Assembly (NCBI RefSeq): GCF_001264245.1 | Contig: NZ_CP011339.1 | Location: 1,922,001 to 1,986,000, forward strand | Length of the DNA: 64,000 nt | From: Microcystis panniformis FACHB-1757 | GTDB lineage: Bacteria; Cyanobacteriota; Cyanobacteriia; Cyanobacteriales; Microcystaceae | Direction: 5' to 3' | Part shown: positions 1-8,339 of the stretch, piece by piece | How positions within the stretch are numbered: the first letter of the stretch is position 1 | Layout of the letters: every line of letters starts with the position of its first letter | The notes under the pieces: model-generated | Told to the model about the DNA's origin: nothing | What the model saw: only the letters and a program-made list of their open reading frames with translations | Databases searched by the model: none | Position numbers and translations under genes: made by a program

Positions 1-1
1 A

Positions 2-1612
2 AAGATTATTGATACAGGTATCTCTAAAGATTGTCCTTTTCTGGAAGCAGAAAAACAGGGAATAGAATTCACTTTAGAAAATGCCAAATTATTTAGCCGC
101 TATGCACTAACTGATTATTTTGTCAAGGTGTATAATTACCTACAAATCGTCGAACAAAGACTATTTTCTTCGGGTTTACACACCCTAGGAACTGCTCCTA
201 ATCAGGAAGAATTAAAAGGTTATCTTGATGCTTATTTTACCGATTTATCTGAGCGAGAATTTCAGCAAATTATCGCTGACGAAGCAACCAATGAAAAGCT
301 TAAAGAAGGCATTACTATTAAAAATTTATTAGGACAAAATAGCGAAGAATTAACTAATCTTTTGCGGGGATTAAATGGGGAATATGTACCCCCGGCGCCG
401 GGGGGTGATTTACTCCGAGATGGTGCGGGAGTTTTGCCCACAGGACGCAATATACACGCTTTAGACCCCTACCGGATGCCTTCCCCAGCAGCCTACACCC
501 GCGGACGAGAAATCGCCAAAAAACTGCTAGAACAAAACTTAACCGAAAAAGGAAAATATCCCGAAACTGTAGCGGTTTTACTCTGGGGATTGGATGTGAT
601 TAAAACTAAGGGTGAATCCCTGGGTATTCTCTTAGAATTAGTCGGTGCGGAACCAGTGAAAGAGGGGACAGGAAGAATTGTCAGGTATGAATTAAAACCT
701 CTCGGGGAAATTGGACACCCGCGCATCGATATTCTGGCTAATTTATCGGGAATTTTTCGGGATACTTTTATCAATATTATCGAGTTATTGGATGATTTAA
801 TGCAGCGGGCAGCCGAGATAGAAGAATCGGAAAATGATAATTATATCCGTAAGCACTATTTAGCCTTAAAAAGTCAAGGAATTGACAATGCCAGCGCTCG
901 TTTATTTTCCAATCCTGCCGGGGATTTTGGCTCTTTAGTTAATGACCAAGTAGTGGAGGGAAATTGGGACAATGACAACGAATTAGCGAAAACTTGGGAA
1001 AAGCGTAATGTTTTTAGTTATGGTCGTCAAGATAAGGGACAAGCGCGGCCAGAAGTGCTACAACAGTTATTAAAAACCAGTGAAAGTATTATCCAAGAAA
1101 TTGACTCGGTAGAATACGGTTTAACCGATATTCAGGAATACTACGGCAACACGGGAGGATTAAAATTAGCCGCAGAAAAACAAAGCGGTAAACGGGTAAT
1201 GACAAGTTTTGTCGAGAGTTTTTCCAATGATACAACTCCCCGCAAATTAGAGGAGGTTTTGCGCTTAGAATACCGCAGTAAATTACTCAATCCTAAATGG
1301 GCCAATGCCATGGTTAATCAAGGTTCCGGTGGGGCCTACGAAATCTCCCAAAGAATGACCGCTTTAATTGGTTGGGGCGGTACGGCTAATTTTAGTGACG
1401 ATTGGGTGTATGATCAGGCAGCCGATACCTACGCTTTTGATGCAGAAATGGCGGAAAAATTGCGTCAAGCTAATCCCGAAGCTTTCCGTAATATTGTCGG
1501 TAGAATGTTAGAAGCACAGGGTCGCGGTTTTTGGCAAGCAGACCCCGACAAATTAGAGAAATTACAGGAATTATATCAATTGACCGATGAAAAATTAGAA
1601 GGGGTTACTTAG
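2..1612 (+). CDS. chlH: Magnesium chelatase subunit H, C-terminal part (5' end outside window)
   Basis: ChlH is the large porphyrin-binding subunit of magnesium chelatase. With ChlD and ChlI it inserts Mg2+ into protoporphyrin IX, the first committed step of chlorophyll synthesis. The reading frame is open from base 2, before the first internal GTG at 128, so about 536 C-terminal residues of a roughly 1,330-residue protein are present. Family signatures seen are the SSGLHTLG stretch, PTGRNIHALDPYRMPS, and the tail WANAMVNQGSGGAYEIS followed by a C-terminus ending LEGVT. CobN (cobaltochelatase) is the related alternative, but the tail and the cyanobacterial setting fit ChlH better. No partner chelatase gene lies nearby, which is usual in cyanobacteria. 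Confidence 0.92.
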   Translation, partial: KIIDTGISKDCPFLEAEKQGIEFTLENAKLFSRYALTDYFVKVYNYLQIVEQRLFSSGLHTLGTAPNQEELKGYLDAYFTDLSEREFQQIIADEATNEKLKEGITIKNLLGQNSEELTNLLRGLNGEYVPPAPGGDLLRDGAGVLPTGRNIHALDPYRMPSPAAYTRGREIAKKLLEQNLTEKGKYPETVAVLLWGLDVIKTKGESLGILLELVGAEPVKEGTGRIVRYELKPLGEIGHPRIDILANLSGIFRDTFINIIELLDDLMQRAAEIEESENDNYIRKHYLALKSQGIDNASARLFSNPAGDFGSLVNDQVVEGNWDNDNELAKTWEKRNVFSYGRQDKGQARPEVLQQLLKTSESIIQEIDSVEYGLTDIQEYYGNTGGLKLAAEKQSGKRVMTSFVESFSNDTTPRKLEEVLRLEYRSKLLNPKWANAMVNQGSGGAYEISQRMTALIGWGGTANFSDDWVYDQAADTYAFDAEMAEKLRQANPEAFRNIVGRMLEAQGRGFWQADPDKLEKLQELYQLTDEKLEGVT

Positions 1613-1722
1613 GTTTTTTAGGCTGCATCTCATTTTTGTCAATCTACCAAGTTGGGATTTTTACGGGGACACTCTCGGCTAAAATCGGTCATTACTTCCG
1701 ATTTTACCACTCAATCCAAGCC

Positions 1723-1783
1723 TTTGGGGGTTCTACCCCCCAAACCCCCCGTTGGGGGCGTGGCGCCGCCCCCAAACCCCCCG
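1723..1783. repeat. G/C-rich double palindrome downstream of chlH
   Basis: Two short hairpins lie side by side: TTTGGGGG/CCCCC.AAA at 1723-1744 and TTGGGGGCG/CGCC.CCCCAA at 1752-1775. They sit in the 290-base gap between convergent chlH and moaC. They look like dispersed cyanobacterial repeat sequence and may also stop transcription from either side. Nothing else is recognisable in the gap. Confidence 0.55.
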
Positions 1784-1902
1784 CGCATTAGTTTTTCGGT
1801 GGGATGCTTACACGCAGCCGCTGACCCATCTGTAATAATTTAAGAGTCACTGATAATTGCTGATTGTCGGTATTTCTGCAAATGTGAGATGCACCCGGGT
1901 TT

Positions 1903-2403
1903 TCATCGCAACAGGGAATCCTGATGATAATCTGATTTCCCTCCTGTTTTACTCAGCAGACGGATATTTTCAATCAGGATTGATTTTTCTAACGCTTTGG
2001 CCATATCGTATAAAGTCAAGGCTGCCACAGATACCGCCGTTAAAGCTTCCATTTCTACCCCAGTTTCCGATTTTGTCACCACTTCTGCCCGAATTTCGTA
2101 GCCGGGTAACTCTGCTTTCGGGATAATCTGAACATTGATTTTTTGCAGGGGTAAGGGATGGCAAAGGGGAATTAAGGAGGAAGTTTGTTTGGCCGCCATA
2201 ATTCCTGCTAGTCTGGCCGTCCCTAAAACGTCACCTTTAGGCGCATTTCCCTGTTCTATGGCTTCAAAAGTCGTTTTTAGCATTCTCACTTGTCCTAGGG
2301 CGATAGCAGTGCGTTTAGTGGGCATTTTCTCCGATACATCCACCATCTGGGCCTGGCCTTGGCCGTCGAGATGAGATAATTTTTCTTTACCCTCTTGCGT
2401 CAT
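1903..2403 (-). CDS. moaC: Cyclic pyranopterin monophosphate synthase MoaC
   Basis: MoaC converts the MoaA product into cyclic pyranopterin monophosphate, the first stable intermediate of molybdenum cofactor. The 166-residue length is normal. Family hallmarks are visible: KGDVLGTARLAGI, the LCHPL histidine, TGVEMEALTAVS with the two acidic catalytic-site residues, and LYDMAKA with the Asp/Lys pair. The start at 2403 precedes the typical MTQ...LSHLD opening. The gene stands alone, convergent with chlH and divergent from the tRNA gene, so it probably has its own promoter in the 40 bases before the tRNA. Confidence 0.95.
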   Translation of the reverse strand: MTQEGKEKLSHLDGQGQAQMVDVSEKMPTKRTAIALGQVRMLKTTFEAIEQGNAPKGDVLGTARLAGIMAAKQTSSLIPLCHPLPLQKINVQIIPKAELPGYEIRAEVVTKSETGVEMEALTAVSVAALTLYDMAKALEKSILIENIRLLSKTGGKSDYHQDSLLR

Positions 2404-2446
2404 TGAATGAACCTGTGCTATAGTAGTTTACTGTTGAGAAAAACAA

Positions 2447-2520
2447 GGGCTTGTAGCTTAGTGGATTAGAGCGTGTGGCTACGGACCACAAGGTCGGGAG
2501 TTCGAGTCTCTCCAAGCCCG
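2447..2520 (+). tRNA. tRNA-Arg (anticodon ACG)
   Basis: A full cloverleaf can be drawn: acceptor GGGCTTG with CAAGCCC, discriminator G, anticodon stem TGTGG/CCACA around loop CTACGGA, and T-arm GGGAG-TTCGAGT-CTCTC. Anticodon ACG (A34 probably edited to inosine) reads CGN arginine codons. The gene is 74 nt and CCA is not encoded. Confidence 0.95.
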
Positions 2521-2589
2521 TTAGATACAATGGCATATACTACAGGAATTAGGGACATATAGTTCCTAATTTCTTTGGTTTTTTGCCCC

Positions 2590-2811
2590 ATCTTCCCACT
2601 TTCCTATACTTTTTAAACAGGATTTAGTATCAGCAGCCAGTTTTGCCGAGGTATTTTTTACCCTCAAACAGTGAAAGAAACTAAACTTTTAGGATTGTAT
2701 AATACTAAATCTGGTTATTAAAAACTGATTATTTATTCCCCCTTTTGCCTTTTGCCTCTTGCCTTTTGCCTGTCCTTATAAGTAACCTATGCTCAACGGA
2801 TTTAGTATAAT
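2590..2811. repeat. Repeat-filled intergenic stretch (ATACTAAATC family and TTTTGCC heptamers)
   Basis: Bases 2593-2640, read on the minus strand, match 25197-25235 (ATACTAAATCCTGTTTAAAA...). Bases 2699-2728 match the minus strand of about 55191-55221. At 2740-2775 is a TTTTGCC/TCTTGCC heptamer array of the STRR kind known in cyanobacteria. The right side (GGATTTAGTATAAT) supplies AT-rich sequence just before the start of the next gene. No gene is seen here. Confidence 0.6.
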
Positions 2812-4125
2812 ATGAATTCTCCTGCACCTGTGCCGACACCCTTTCAAGTTGCTTTAGAGCGTTACCAGAATGCTCTAAATTATTTAGATACTTCTCATAA
2901 TAAATCTCTGAAAAAAGCACAGGCTTTAGAAATTATTGCCGCCAGAGATGCTCTTCATAAACAAATGGAAGCTGAGGCGGAAATTTCGGTTGATATGTCG
3001 TCAAAATTAATCGAACAAGATAATAGATTAAAACAGAAAAGCTACAAAATTACTCAAGTTCTTGACTTAGCTGAATATCGGGAGACTTTACCTATTTCTG
3101 CTCAGGCTTGGTGGTGGCATTTAGAAAGTAGGGAATCTCTGCATCCTTGCAATCGCTTTGATTGGCTATTGAGAATCGTTAAACTGGTTTTATTAGGGGT
3201 TAATTTTACATTAATCGGAACGATTGCTACTCGGTTTCTTAGTGGTGGTTCAGGTTTGCTAGAAATAGGGGGTGTTATTTTTTCGACTTTCATTTCTTTA
3301 TTACAAACTGAAAATGCTCTCACACGGACGCGCCAGAAGGGTTTTGTTAAGTTAATGAAATTGCTTGGGATTGCTGAACATTGGTATGAAGAAATACAGT
3401 TTTCTGTAACAGTAATAGTCTTTGCTATTCTCTTGGGAATTTATCTAAATTTCTCTTGGTTTTCTGAGCTTTATAAGCAAGAAGGCAACCGTTTACAATC
3501 TCCTCCGCCAGCAAGTCAAGAATTTCCTAATTTAGCTTCAGCCGAAGAGAAGTATTTAAAAGCGATTGAGTTAGATCCAGATAATCTAGATGCTCATTAT
3601 AAGTTAGCAACACTTTATGAAGAGTTACAGGATTTGACTAATGGGAAGAAACACTATTTAATTGCGGCAAAAGGTGGTTTTATAGATGCTTATAATAATC
3701 TCGCTTATTGGTATCTGCGCGATAATAAGAATGCAGAAGCAGTAGAGTTACTGGAAAAAGCCAAGAGATTATTAGGAGAAAAAGATGAAAAACTAGACCA
3801 ATTTACTGAAGAGGAGAAACGCAATTTAGCAGTACAAAAATATAGTATTTATAAAAATCTAGGCTGGGCCAGATTTAAGCAAAATCGCAGTGAAGATGCA
3901 GTTCCTAATCTTTTAGTTGCTATTGGTATCGCTGAAAATCCAGCTTATCAGAAATTTATCCGCAATCCCGGTGCTGCTTTTTGTATTTATGCTCAACTTT
4001 TAGAAAAAGAAGACAAGAAATTATCTCAGGAAAATTGGCGTAAATGTCTTAATTTAGCTCAAGGGAGGGAAATTAAGACAGAGGAAGAACAATGGTTATA
4101 TGAAGCGAGGAAAAAATTAAAGTGA
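2812..4125 (+). CDS. Membrane-anchored TPR protein, unknown function
   Basis: The 437-residue protein has three parts. Residues 1-110 form a charged, helical, probably cytoplasmic region. Two or three hydrophobic segments follow around 118-160 and 200-222 (IVKLVLLGVNFTLIGTIA and SVTVIVFAILLGIYLNF). The C-terminal half carries tetratricopeptide-like repeats (AEEKYLKAIELDPDNLDAHYKLATLY; AYNNLAYWYL). TPR domains usually bind partner proteins, so a membrane-tethered scaffold is likely, but no enzyme motif is seen. The following PIN gene is convergent, 15 bases away. Confidence 0.75.
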   Translation: MNSPAPVPTPFQVALERYQNALNYLDTSHNKSLKKAQALEIIAARDALHKQMEAEAEISVDMSSKLIEQDNRLKQKSYKITQVLDLAEYRETLPISAQAWWWHLESRESLHPCNRFDWLLRIVKLVLLGVNFTLIGTIATRFLSGGSGLLEIGGVIFSTFISLLQTENALTRTRQKGFVKLMKLLGIAEHWYEEIQFSVTVIVFAILLGIYLNFSWFSELYKQEGNRLQSPPPASQEFPNLASAEEKYLKAIELDPDNLDAHYKLATLYEELQDLTNGKKHYLIAAKGGFIDAYNNLAYWYLRDNKNAEAVELLEKAKRLLGEKDEKLDQFTEEEKRNLAVQKYSIYKNLGWARFKQNRSEDAVPNLLVAIGIAENPAYQKFIRNPGAAFCIYAQLLEKEDKKLSQENWRKCLNLAQGREIKTEEEQWLYEARKKLK

Positions 4126-4140
4126 AGTAAAGTTTAGTGA

Positions 4141-4554
4141 CTATTCTCTGAGTAATGCGCTAAATCCTTCTTGCTGAAAATGCTTATCAAAGGTTAATAT
4201 TTCAGAGATTTCCAGTTGTCTCATAATCTGCATGGAAGCACAATCAGTTAAGCTATAACCTTTATCTAATCGTCTTTGATAAAAATCAAAAGCCTGCTCA
4301 AATTGTTCACTGGTTTGGGGAATGATTTCTATACTAGAATCGTTTTTCAAATCGTTGGTTAAGTTAATAGCAGATTGGCGTAGATAATCTCCTCTTCCTG
4401 ACAATGCGTTAAGTAATTCTGTCAAAATCATTTCGCTAGTAATTCCTGTAAATTTTCCTAGTCTTACTGTCATTAGTGTGGCAAGTTCATGGAGATTGTC
4501 TCTATAATCAGCGAGTGCTTGCAAATAGGATGTATCTAAGAAAATTTTTCTCAT
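4141..4554 (-). CDS. PIN-domain toxin (VapC-like RNase)
   Basis: This 137-residue PIN protein has the N-terminal IFLDTSYLQAL acid, the EMILTELLNAL glutamate, the YSLTDCASMQIM acids and a late ILTFDKHFQ aspartate, the four positions that usually bind Mg2+/Mn2+ in these RNases. Such toxins cut tRNA or rRNA when not bound by antitoxin. Its start overlaps the end of the upstream antitoxin-like gene by 4 bases (ATGA), so the two are co-translated. All key acids appear intact. Confidence 0.85.
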   Translation of the reverse strand: MRKIFLDTSYLQALADYRDNLHELATLMTVRLGKFTGITSEMILTELLNALSGRGDYLRQSAINLTNDLKNDSSIEIIPQTSEQFEQAFDFYQRRLDKGYSLTDCASMQIMRQLEISEILTFDKHFQQEGFSALLRE

Positions 4555-4814
4555 TCTTCCTCATCTTCTCTTGGTGCGCCGTACATATAGTGTTCAAAAT
4601 TACGCGCAAAGTCTGTAGGTAAGTGTTTTCGCCATTCTGACTGGGGAACAAGTGCGCCAATTTCTGCAATTCTTTGCCAAAAAGGTTTTTTGCGGAATTC
4701 GGGATCAGCTTGAAGTTGAGCGAATTTTGCTTGTAATTCAGCTATTGTCGGAAGTTCCTCTATTGTCGGAATTTCTTCTGTGCGAGTGGGATTGTTTGGG
4801 GGATTCATAATCAT
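4551..4814 (-). CDS. Small acidic antitoxin-like protein, partner of the PIN toxin
   Basis: The 87-residue protein has a proline/glutamate-rich N-terminus and a conserved C-terminal block (DPEFRKKPFWQRI...PQSEWRKHLPTDFARN.EHYMYG) shared with the next upstream gene. The antitoxin role is inferred from its small size, its position before the PIN gene and the 4-base overlap. No standard DNA-binding fold is recognised. Starts at 4814 and 4808 are both possible. Confidence 0.7.
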   Translation of the reverse strand: MIMNPPNNPTRTEEIPTIEELPTIAELQAKFAQLQADPEFRKKPFWQRIAEIGALVPQSEWRKHLPTDFARNFEHYMYGAPREDEEE

Positions 4815-4874
4815 TTAGTGGGATTGGTTTACTACATATATTATAACTTTGAATTGACGTTAGTTCTGTGTTTG

Positions 4875-5114
4875 TTATTCTTCCTCATCTTCTCTCGGTG
4901 CGCCGTACATATAATGTTCCGCGTTGCGCGCAAAGTCTGTAGGTAAGTGTTTTCGCCATTCTGATTGGGGAACAACGTTACCAATCTCAACAATTCTTTG
5001 CCAAAAAGGTTTTTTGCGAAATTCTGGGTCATTTTCTAGTGCATCCCATTTAGCATCGAGTTCTTCCATTAAATTGTCTGATTCTGCGTTAGATTGAGGG
5101 TTTTGTTTGTCCAT
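4875..5114 (-). CDS. Second, orphan copy of the antitoxin-like protein
   Basis: This 79-residue product is a close paralogue of the 4551-4814 protein; the last 55 residues are nearly identical, including QSEWRKHLPTDFARN and YMYGAPREDEEE. The start at 5114 (MDKQNPQS) was chosen because homology and the antitoxin-like composition begin there, while longer versions add an unrelated N-terminus. It has no toxin of its own, so it may be a duplicate that also neutralises the neighbouring PIN toxin, or a remnant of a second module. Confidence 0.65.
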   Translation of the reverse strand: MDKQNPQSNAESDNLMEELDAKWDALENDPEFRKKPFWQRIVEIGNVVPQSEWRKHLPTDFARNAEHYMYGAPREDEEE

Positions 5115-5188
5115 ACTTGATAAGAAGTGATAGTTTGTTTTTATCATAGCATTTTCGAGTTGGAGCGAGGTACGGAGATTATCGAGGG

Positions 5189-5243
5189 TAATTAACCACA
5201 GAGACACAAAGAACACAGAGATTATTCACCGATGTTATAATTT
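5189..5243. repeat. Direct repeat, left copy, flanking the HigBA-like module
   Basis: About 55 bases beginning TAATTAACCACAGAGACAC and ending GTTATAATTTAT recur at 5996-6050 in the same orientation. The two copies bracket the toxin-antitoxin pair at 5320-6002. Confidence 0.7.
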
Positions 5244-5319
5244 ATAATGATGATGGCAAGAGAGCCGAATGTTTAACTGAAAGCTTGACATTATTTTATG
5301 TACAGACTATATTATATTT

Positions 5320-5676
5320 ATGGAATAGAATATTATATTTGATCCAGATTTTAGGTTCTGGTTTTATCAACAAGAACAGGGACTTCAAAATGAAGTATTT
5401 GCTGTTTTAACTGTATTGATGAAACTTGGACTAGCACTGGGGAGACCACGAGTTGATACCATTGAAGGAGCTTCTTTTAAGAATATGAAAGAGCTTCGTA
5501 TTCAGTATAAAGGTGAACCTTGGCGTGTTTTATTTGCCTTTGATCCTCATCGACAAGCAATTTTACTTGTTGGGGGGAACAAGTCAGGTAACAAAAGATG
5601 GTACAAAGAAAATATTCCTATAGCAGATCAACGTTATCAAAAATATCTGGAAAAACTTAAGGAAGAAAAGTCATGA
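5320..5676 (+). pseudogene. HigB/RelE-type (Gp49-like) toxin with nonsense codon 3
   Basis: The frame from ATG 5320 reads M-E-stop-NIIFDPDFRFWF...LGRPRVDT...NMKELR...WRVLFAFDPHRQAILLVGGNKSGNKRWY. That is a full phage-derived Gp49/HigB-like toxin except that codon 3 (5326-5328) is TAG. Relatives commonly have Trp here (TGG), giving MEWNIIFDPDF. Such toxins cut mRNA on the ribosome. Only an N-terminally shortened protein from TTG 5416 (86 residues) could be made, lacking the first helix. The stop overlaps the antitoxin start at 5673 (ATGA). Confidence 0.75.
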
Positions 5677-6002
5677 AAGAATATACCAACTTCTCGGAAG
5701 AATTTAATAAACTTTGTGGAGAACGACAAGCAATTATTAAAGCAAGAGCTTCCCAAATTTATCTGGAGGAACTTACGCTTAAGTATTTGCAGGAAAAACT
5801 AGGTTTATCTTTATCAGAATTGGCAAAGTATCTTGAAGTACAGCAATCAATAGTACCTAAACTTAAACAAGAGCAAAATCCAGAGCTAAATACACTGCGC
5901 GAAGTAGTTAACGCATTAGGTGGAACTGTCGAAATTATTGTCAAAATTCCCAACAAAGAACCTATAATTATTGGTGACTATTCAGAAACGAAGTGTAATT
6001 AA
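5673..6002 (+). CDS. HigA-like antitoxin (Cro/C1 helix-turn-helix)
   Basis: This 109-residue protein has a helix-turn-helix at about residues 40-75 (LSLSELAKYLEVQQSIVPKL), as in HigA-type antitoxins that follow their toxin gene. It would bind the toxin and repress the operon. The 4-base overlap with the toxin frame fits a toxin-first operon. The antitoxin is intact although its toxin is not. Confidence 0.85.
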   Translation: MKEYTNFSEEFNKLCGERQAIIKARASQIYLEELTLKYLQEKLGLSLSELAKYLEVQQSIVPKLKQEQNPELNTLREVVNALGGTVEIIVKIPNKEPIIIGDYSETKCN

Positions 6003-6050
6003 CCACAGAGACACAGAGGACAGGGAGATTATTTGCCAATGTTATAATTT
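5996..6050. repeat. Direct repeat, right copy, flanking the HigBA-like module
   Basis: This is the partner of 5189-5243. A related sequence in inverted orientation (TTTGTGTCCTTTGTGTCTTTG) occurs at about 13558-13585. Confidence 0.7.
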
Positions 6051-6140
6051 GTACTCAATAATAAAGGTGTTCGCTTTTGGAACACAATATTTAAGATGGA
6101 ATTAACGGGAAGACTCCATGAACGCTATAAAGCAAAAATC

Positions 6141-6509
6141 TTAAATTGATAAAAGTCTAATCCTAAAAATACGATCTGTCACTGACACAATTGCTCCCGT
6201 CTTTAATGCTTTTGTACAATCTCGTAAAACTATAGTTAAACGCTGATTAATTAGATTGTAGTTTTCATTGCCTAAACGGAATAGGATGACACTTGGTAAA
6301 TTATCACCACTAATAGCGAGAAGTTGAGAAAAATCTAGATCGACAGTTAAAATTATCCGCTTTTCTCTTTTTGCTTTGGCAAGAATTTACTGATCAGATA
6401 AAGTTTGTAAGCCTTCATCTCGAAGATGAACGACATCATAACCTTGTTCTCTTAACCATGAGACTGTACGCAGAGAAATCCCCATATCGGCTAGAAACTC
6501 TATCTCCAT
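6141..6509 (-). pseudogene. DUF5615 PIN-like toxin, interrupted by TAA at codon 41
   Basis: Reading from ATG 6509, the frame gives MEIEFLADMGISLRTVSWL...LSDQ, then TAA (6387-6389), then ILAKAKREKRIILTVDLDFSQLLAIS and on to a stop at 6141, 122 codons in all. This is a DUF5615/Mut7-C-type PIN-like protein; relatives read LSDEEIL, so a GAA-to-TAA change is likely. The conserved Asp in LADMG and the DLDF acids remain. It overlaps the DUF433 stop by one base (TAATG), the usual arrangement of this TA-like pair. Confidence 0.8.
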
Positions 6510-6748
6510 TACTCGATTAATTCAAAATGATGAACTTGTTCTCTGGCTAACCAAGAAGCATATAATAAACATTGGTGAATATCTTCTCTTTCTAGGTCAG
6601 GGTATTCCTCTAATATTTCCTCTATCGGCTTTTCGTTAGCAAGTAGATTAAGAATTAAAGAAACAGGAATACGCATTCCTCGAATACAGGCTTGACCTGC
6701 CATAATTTTGGAGTTAAAAGTAATTCGGTCTAATTGTTTTAAGGTCAT
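6509..6748 (-). CDS. DUF433 antitoxin-like protein
   Basis: This 79-residue DUF433 protein has the typical ITFNSKIMAGQACIRGMRIPVSLIL segment and an EDI.QCL.YA. C-terminal helix. DUF433 proteins have a helix-turn-helix-like fold and pair with DUF5615 toxins. It is intact and directly upstream of the broken partner. Confidence 0.88.
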   Translation of the reverse strand: MTLKQLDRITFNSKIMAGQACIRGMRIPVSLILNLLANEKPIEEILEEYPDLEREDIHQCLLYASWLAREQVHHFELIE

Positions 6749-6931
6749 ATAGTTTCCAGAAATATGAAGATGATACCTGTGGTAATTTTATTATAGCTAA
6801 TTCTATAGTTGCGAGCGGAAGTGGGAAATTACTCCTTCAGTGAGGGTGCAAAGCTTGTCTCCAACCCCATAGGGAAGATTAGAGAATGGTGAGGTTTTAA
6901 GTTGTAGTAGTATAGTATAACAAGTTAGACG

Positions 6932-6963
6932 AGAAAACGGGTTTTTTTAAAAACCCGTTTTCT
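6932..6963. repeat. Dispersed palindrome AGAAAACGGGTTT...AAACCCGTTTTCT
   Basis: A near-perfect 32-base palindrome followed by GAAATCG, the same flank as the copy at 16591. Related copies occur at 30035, 31103, 33615, 34442, 36905-36980 and 49907. It can form a strong hairpin and may act as a terminator. The stretch 6749-7035 holds nothing else recognisable. Confidence 0.85.
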
Positions 6964-7035
6964 GAAATCGCACCGGATGAGGACTAAAGTCCAACAACGA
7001 ACCTAATTAAAGCCAAACCTCAATTGATTCTAGTC

Positions 7036-8178
7036 ATGAATAAATTTCTCAAACTCTTTACCCCCATTTCCCTGATATTAATTACGGTAGGATTTCCGGC
7101 GGCGACTTTTAGCAACACTGTTGGAGTTAACACAATTTTTCATGTAAAAGGGAAAGTTACCGTTAAAAAAGCACAATGGAAGAAATCTCTTCCCGCTTCT
7201 GTCGGACTTACCCTCAGTTTTGATGATAAGTTAGAAGTGGCAGCTAACGCTTCCGTTAAGGTTTATTGTAGTAATCTCAAGCAGTGGATGGTTAAACCGG
7301 GAAAGTATATTGTTTCTAATGGCTGTCCTCGGGGAAATCCTGTGATTCGACTTCTCAATAGTAATCATGATACCCTCAGTAGTAATGATACCCTCTATAC
7401 TTTTGACCCCCGTCCCGCAGGACCTACCCCCCGTCCCGCAGGACAAACAGAAGAAGTCTTAGCAAAATTACCTTATCTAATTACTCCTCGTCAAACGAAT
7501 ATTCTCACCAATCGTCCTCCCCTGCGGTGGAATGCTGTTCCGGGTGCAACTAATTATACTATCAAAATAGATGGGGTTAATTGGGAAACGCAGACAAATA
7601 AAACTGAGATAGTCTATCCTGGTGAACCTCCTCTGGAAGCAGGAAGGCGATATCGAGTAACCATAGAAGCTGATAATGGTGCGTCTTCTAGACGTGATGA
7701 TGAAAACGTCGGGTTTACAGTATTAGATGAACAGACGAAGAAAACGGTTTTAGATGCTGTTAAAGCTGTTCAACAGCAGCAATTATCCCCAGAGGAAGCA
7801 GGGTTAGTTTTAGCGCATCTCTATCGAGGTTATGGGTTGTATGGGGATGCGGTTGAGGTATTGGAAGGATTAGTTAAGCAAAATAGTCAGGTTGCTACGG
7901 TTTATCAACTGTTAGGGGATACTTACCTTAAGATAGGGTTGCCTCAGTTGGCAAAAAAACCTTATGATAAGGCGTTAAAACTGGCAACAAATACGCAGAA
8001 TTTGTCAGTGCAAGCGGAGATACAAGCGGGTTTAGGAATAGCTTATCGTCTCTTGGGAAATAAGGATGAGGCGATACAGTGGTTAACTAAGGCGAAGGGG
8101 ACTTATAATCAGTTAGGAGATACTTCGCAGGTTCAGGAATTGGATAAAACAATTAATGAAATTTTAAAGAGGGAGTAA
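7036..8178 (+). CDS. Secreted FecR-like/TPR protein
   Basis: The protein opens with a signal-peptide-like segment (MNKFLKLFTPISLILITVGFPAATF). ATG 7036 is preferred over the TTG at 7024. Next comes a FecR-like region (KGKVTVKKAQWKKSLPASVGLTLSFDDKLEVAANASVKVYC), an Fn3/Ig-like stretch with PPLRWNAVPGATNYTI, and C-terminal TPR-like helices (YQLLGDTYLKIGLPQLAKKPYDKAL; AGLGIAYRLLGNKDEAIQWL). FecR/TPR proteins of this type often sit next to CHAT proteins in cyanobacteria. It may be an envelope sensor or scaffold for the TPR-CHAT protein downstream; that role is inferred. Confidence 0.75.
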   Translation: MNKFLKLFTPISLILITVGFPAATFSNTVGVNTIFHVKGKVTVKKAQWKKSLPASVGLTLSFDDKLEVAANASVKVYCSNLKQWMVKPGKYIVSNGCPRGNPVIRLLNSNHDTLSSNDTLYTFDPRPAGPTPRPAGQTEEVLAKLPYLITPRQTNILTNRPPLRWNAVPGATNYTIKIDGVNWETQTNKTEIVYPGEPPLEAGRRYRVTIEADNGASSRRDDENVGFTVLDEQTKKTVLDAVKAVQQQQLSPEEAGLVLAHLYRGYGLYGDAVEVLEGLVKQNSQVATVYQLLGDTYLKIGLPQLAKKPYDKALKLATNTQNLSVQAEIQAGLGIAYRLLGNKDEAIQWLTKAKGTYNQLGDTSQVQELDKTINEILKRE

Positions 8179-8200
8179 GGATGGAAGTTATAGCACTCCC

Positions 8201-8273
8201 GTAGGGGCGAAGCATTCGGGCAATAACCTATCGCTGAAACCGTAGATTTCTTATCCGAATGCTTCGCCCCTAC
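8201..8273. repeat. Inverted repeat element with 19-bp perfect arms
   Basis: GTAGGGGCGAAGCATTCGG (8201-8219) pairs perfectly with 8255-8273 around a 35-base loop. It lies between the FecR-like gene and XisI. It resembles a dispersed cyanobacterial MITE or REP and could form a long hairpin in RNA. Confidence 0.8.
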
Positions 8274-8324
8274 AACTTATTTGAAATTACTATAAATTAT
8301 GGATAATGGCTACTACTTTTGTAC

Positions 8325-8330
8325 GGAGGT
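8325..8330 (+). promoter_or_regulatory. Strong ribosome binding site for XisI
   Basis: GGAGGT lies 9 bases before ATG 8340, which fixes that start over the TTG at 8319. Confidence 0.7.
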
Positions 8331-8339
8331 AATTACACA

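Noticed and set aside
1652..1843. Open frame after chlH
   Set aside because: The translation is proline-rich low complexity read from palindromic repeat sequence; no coding signature.
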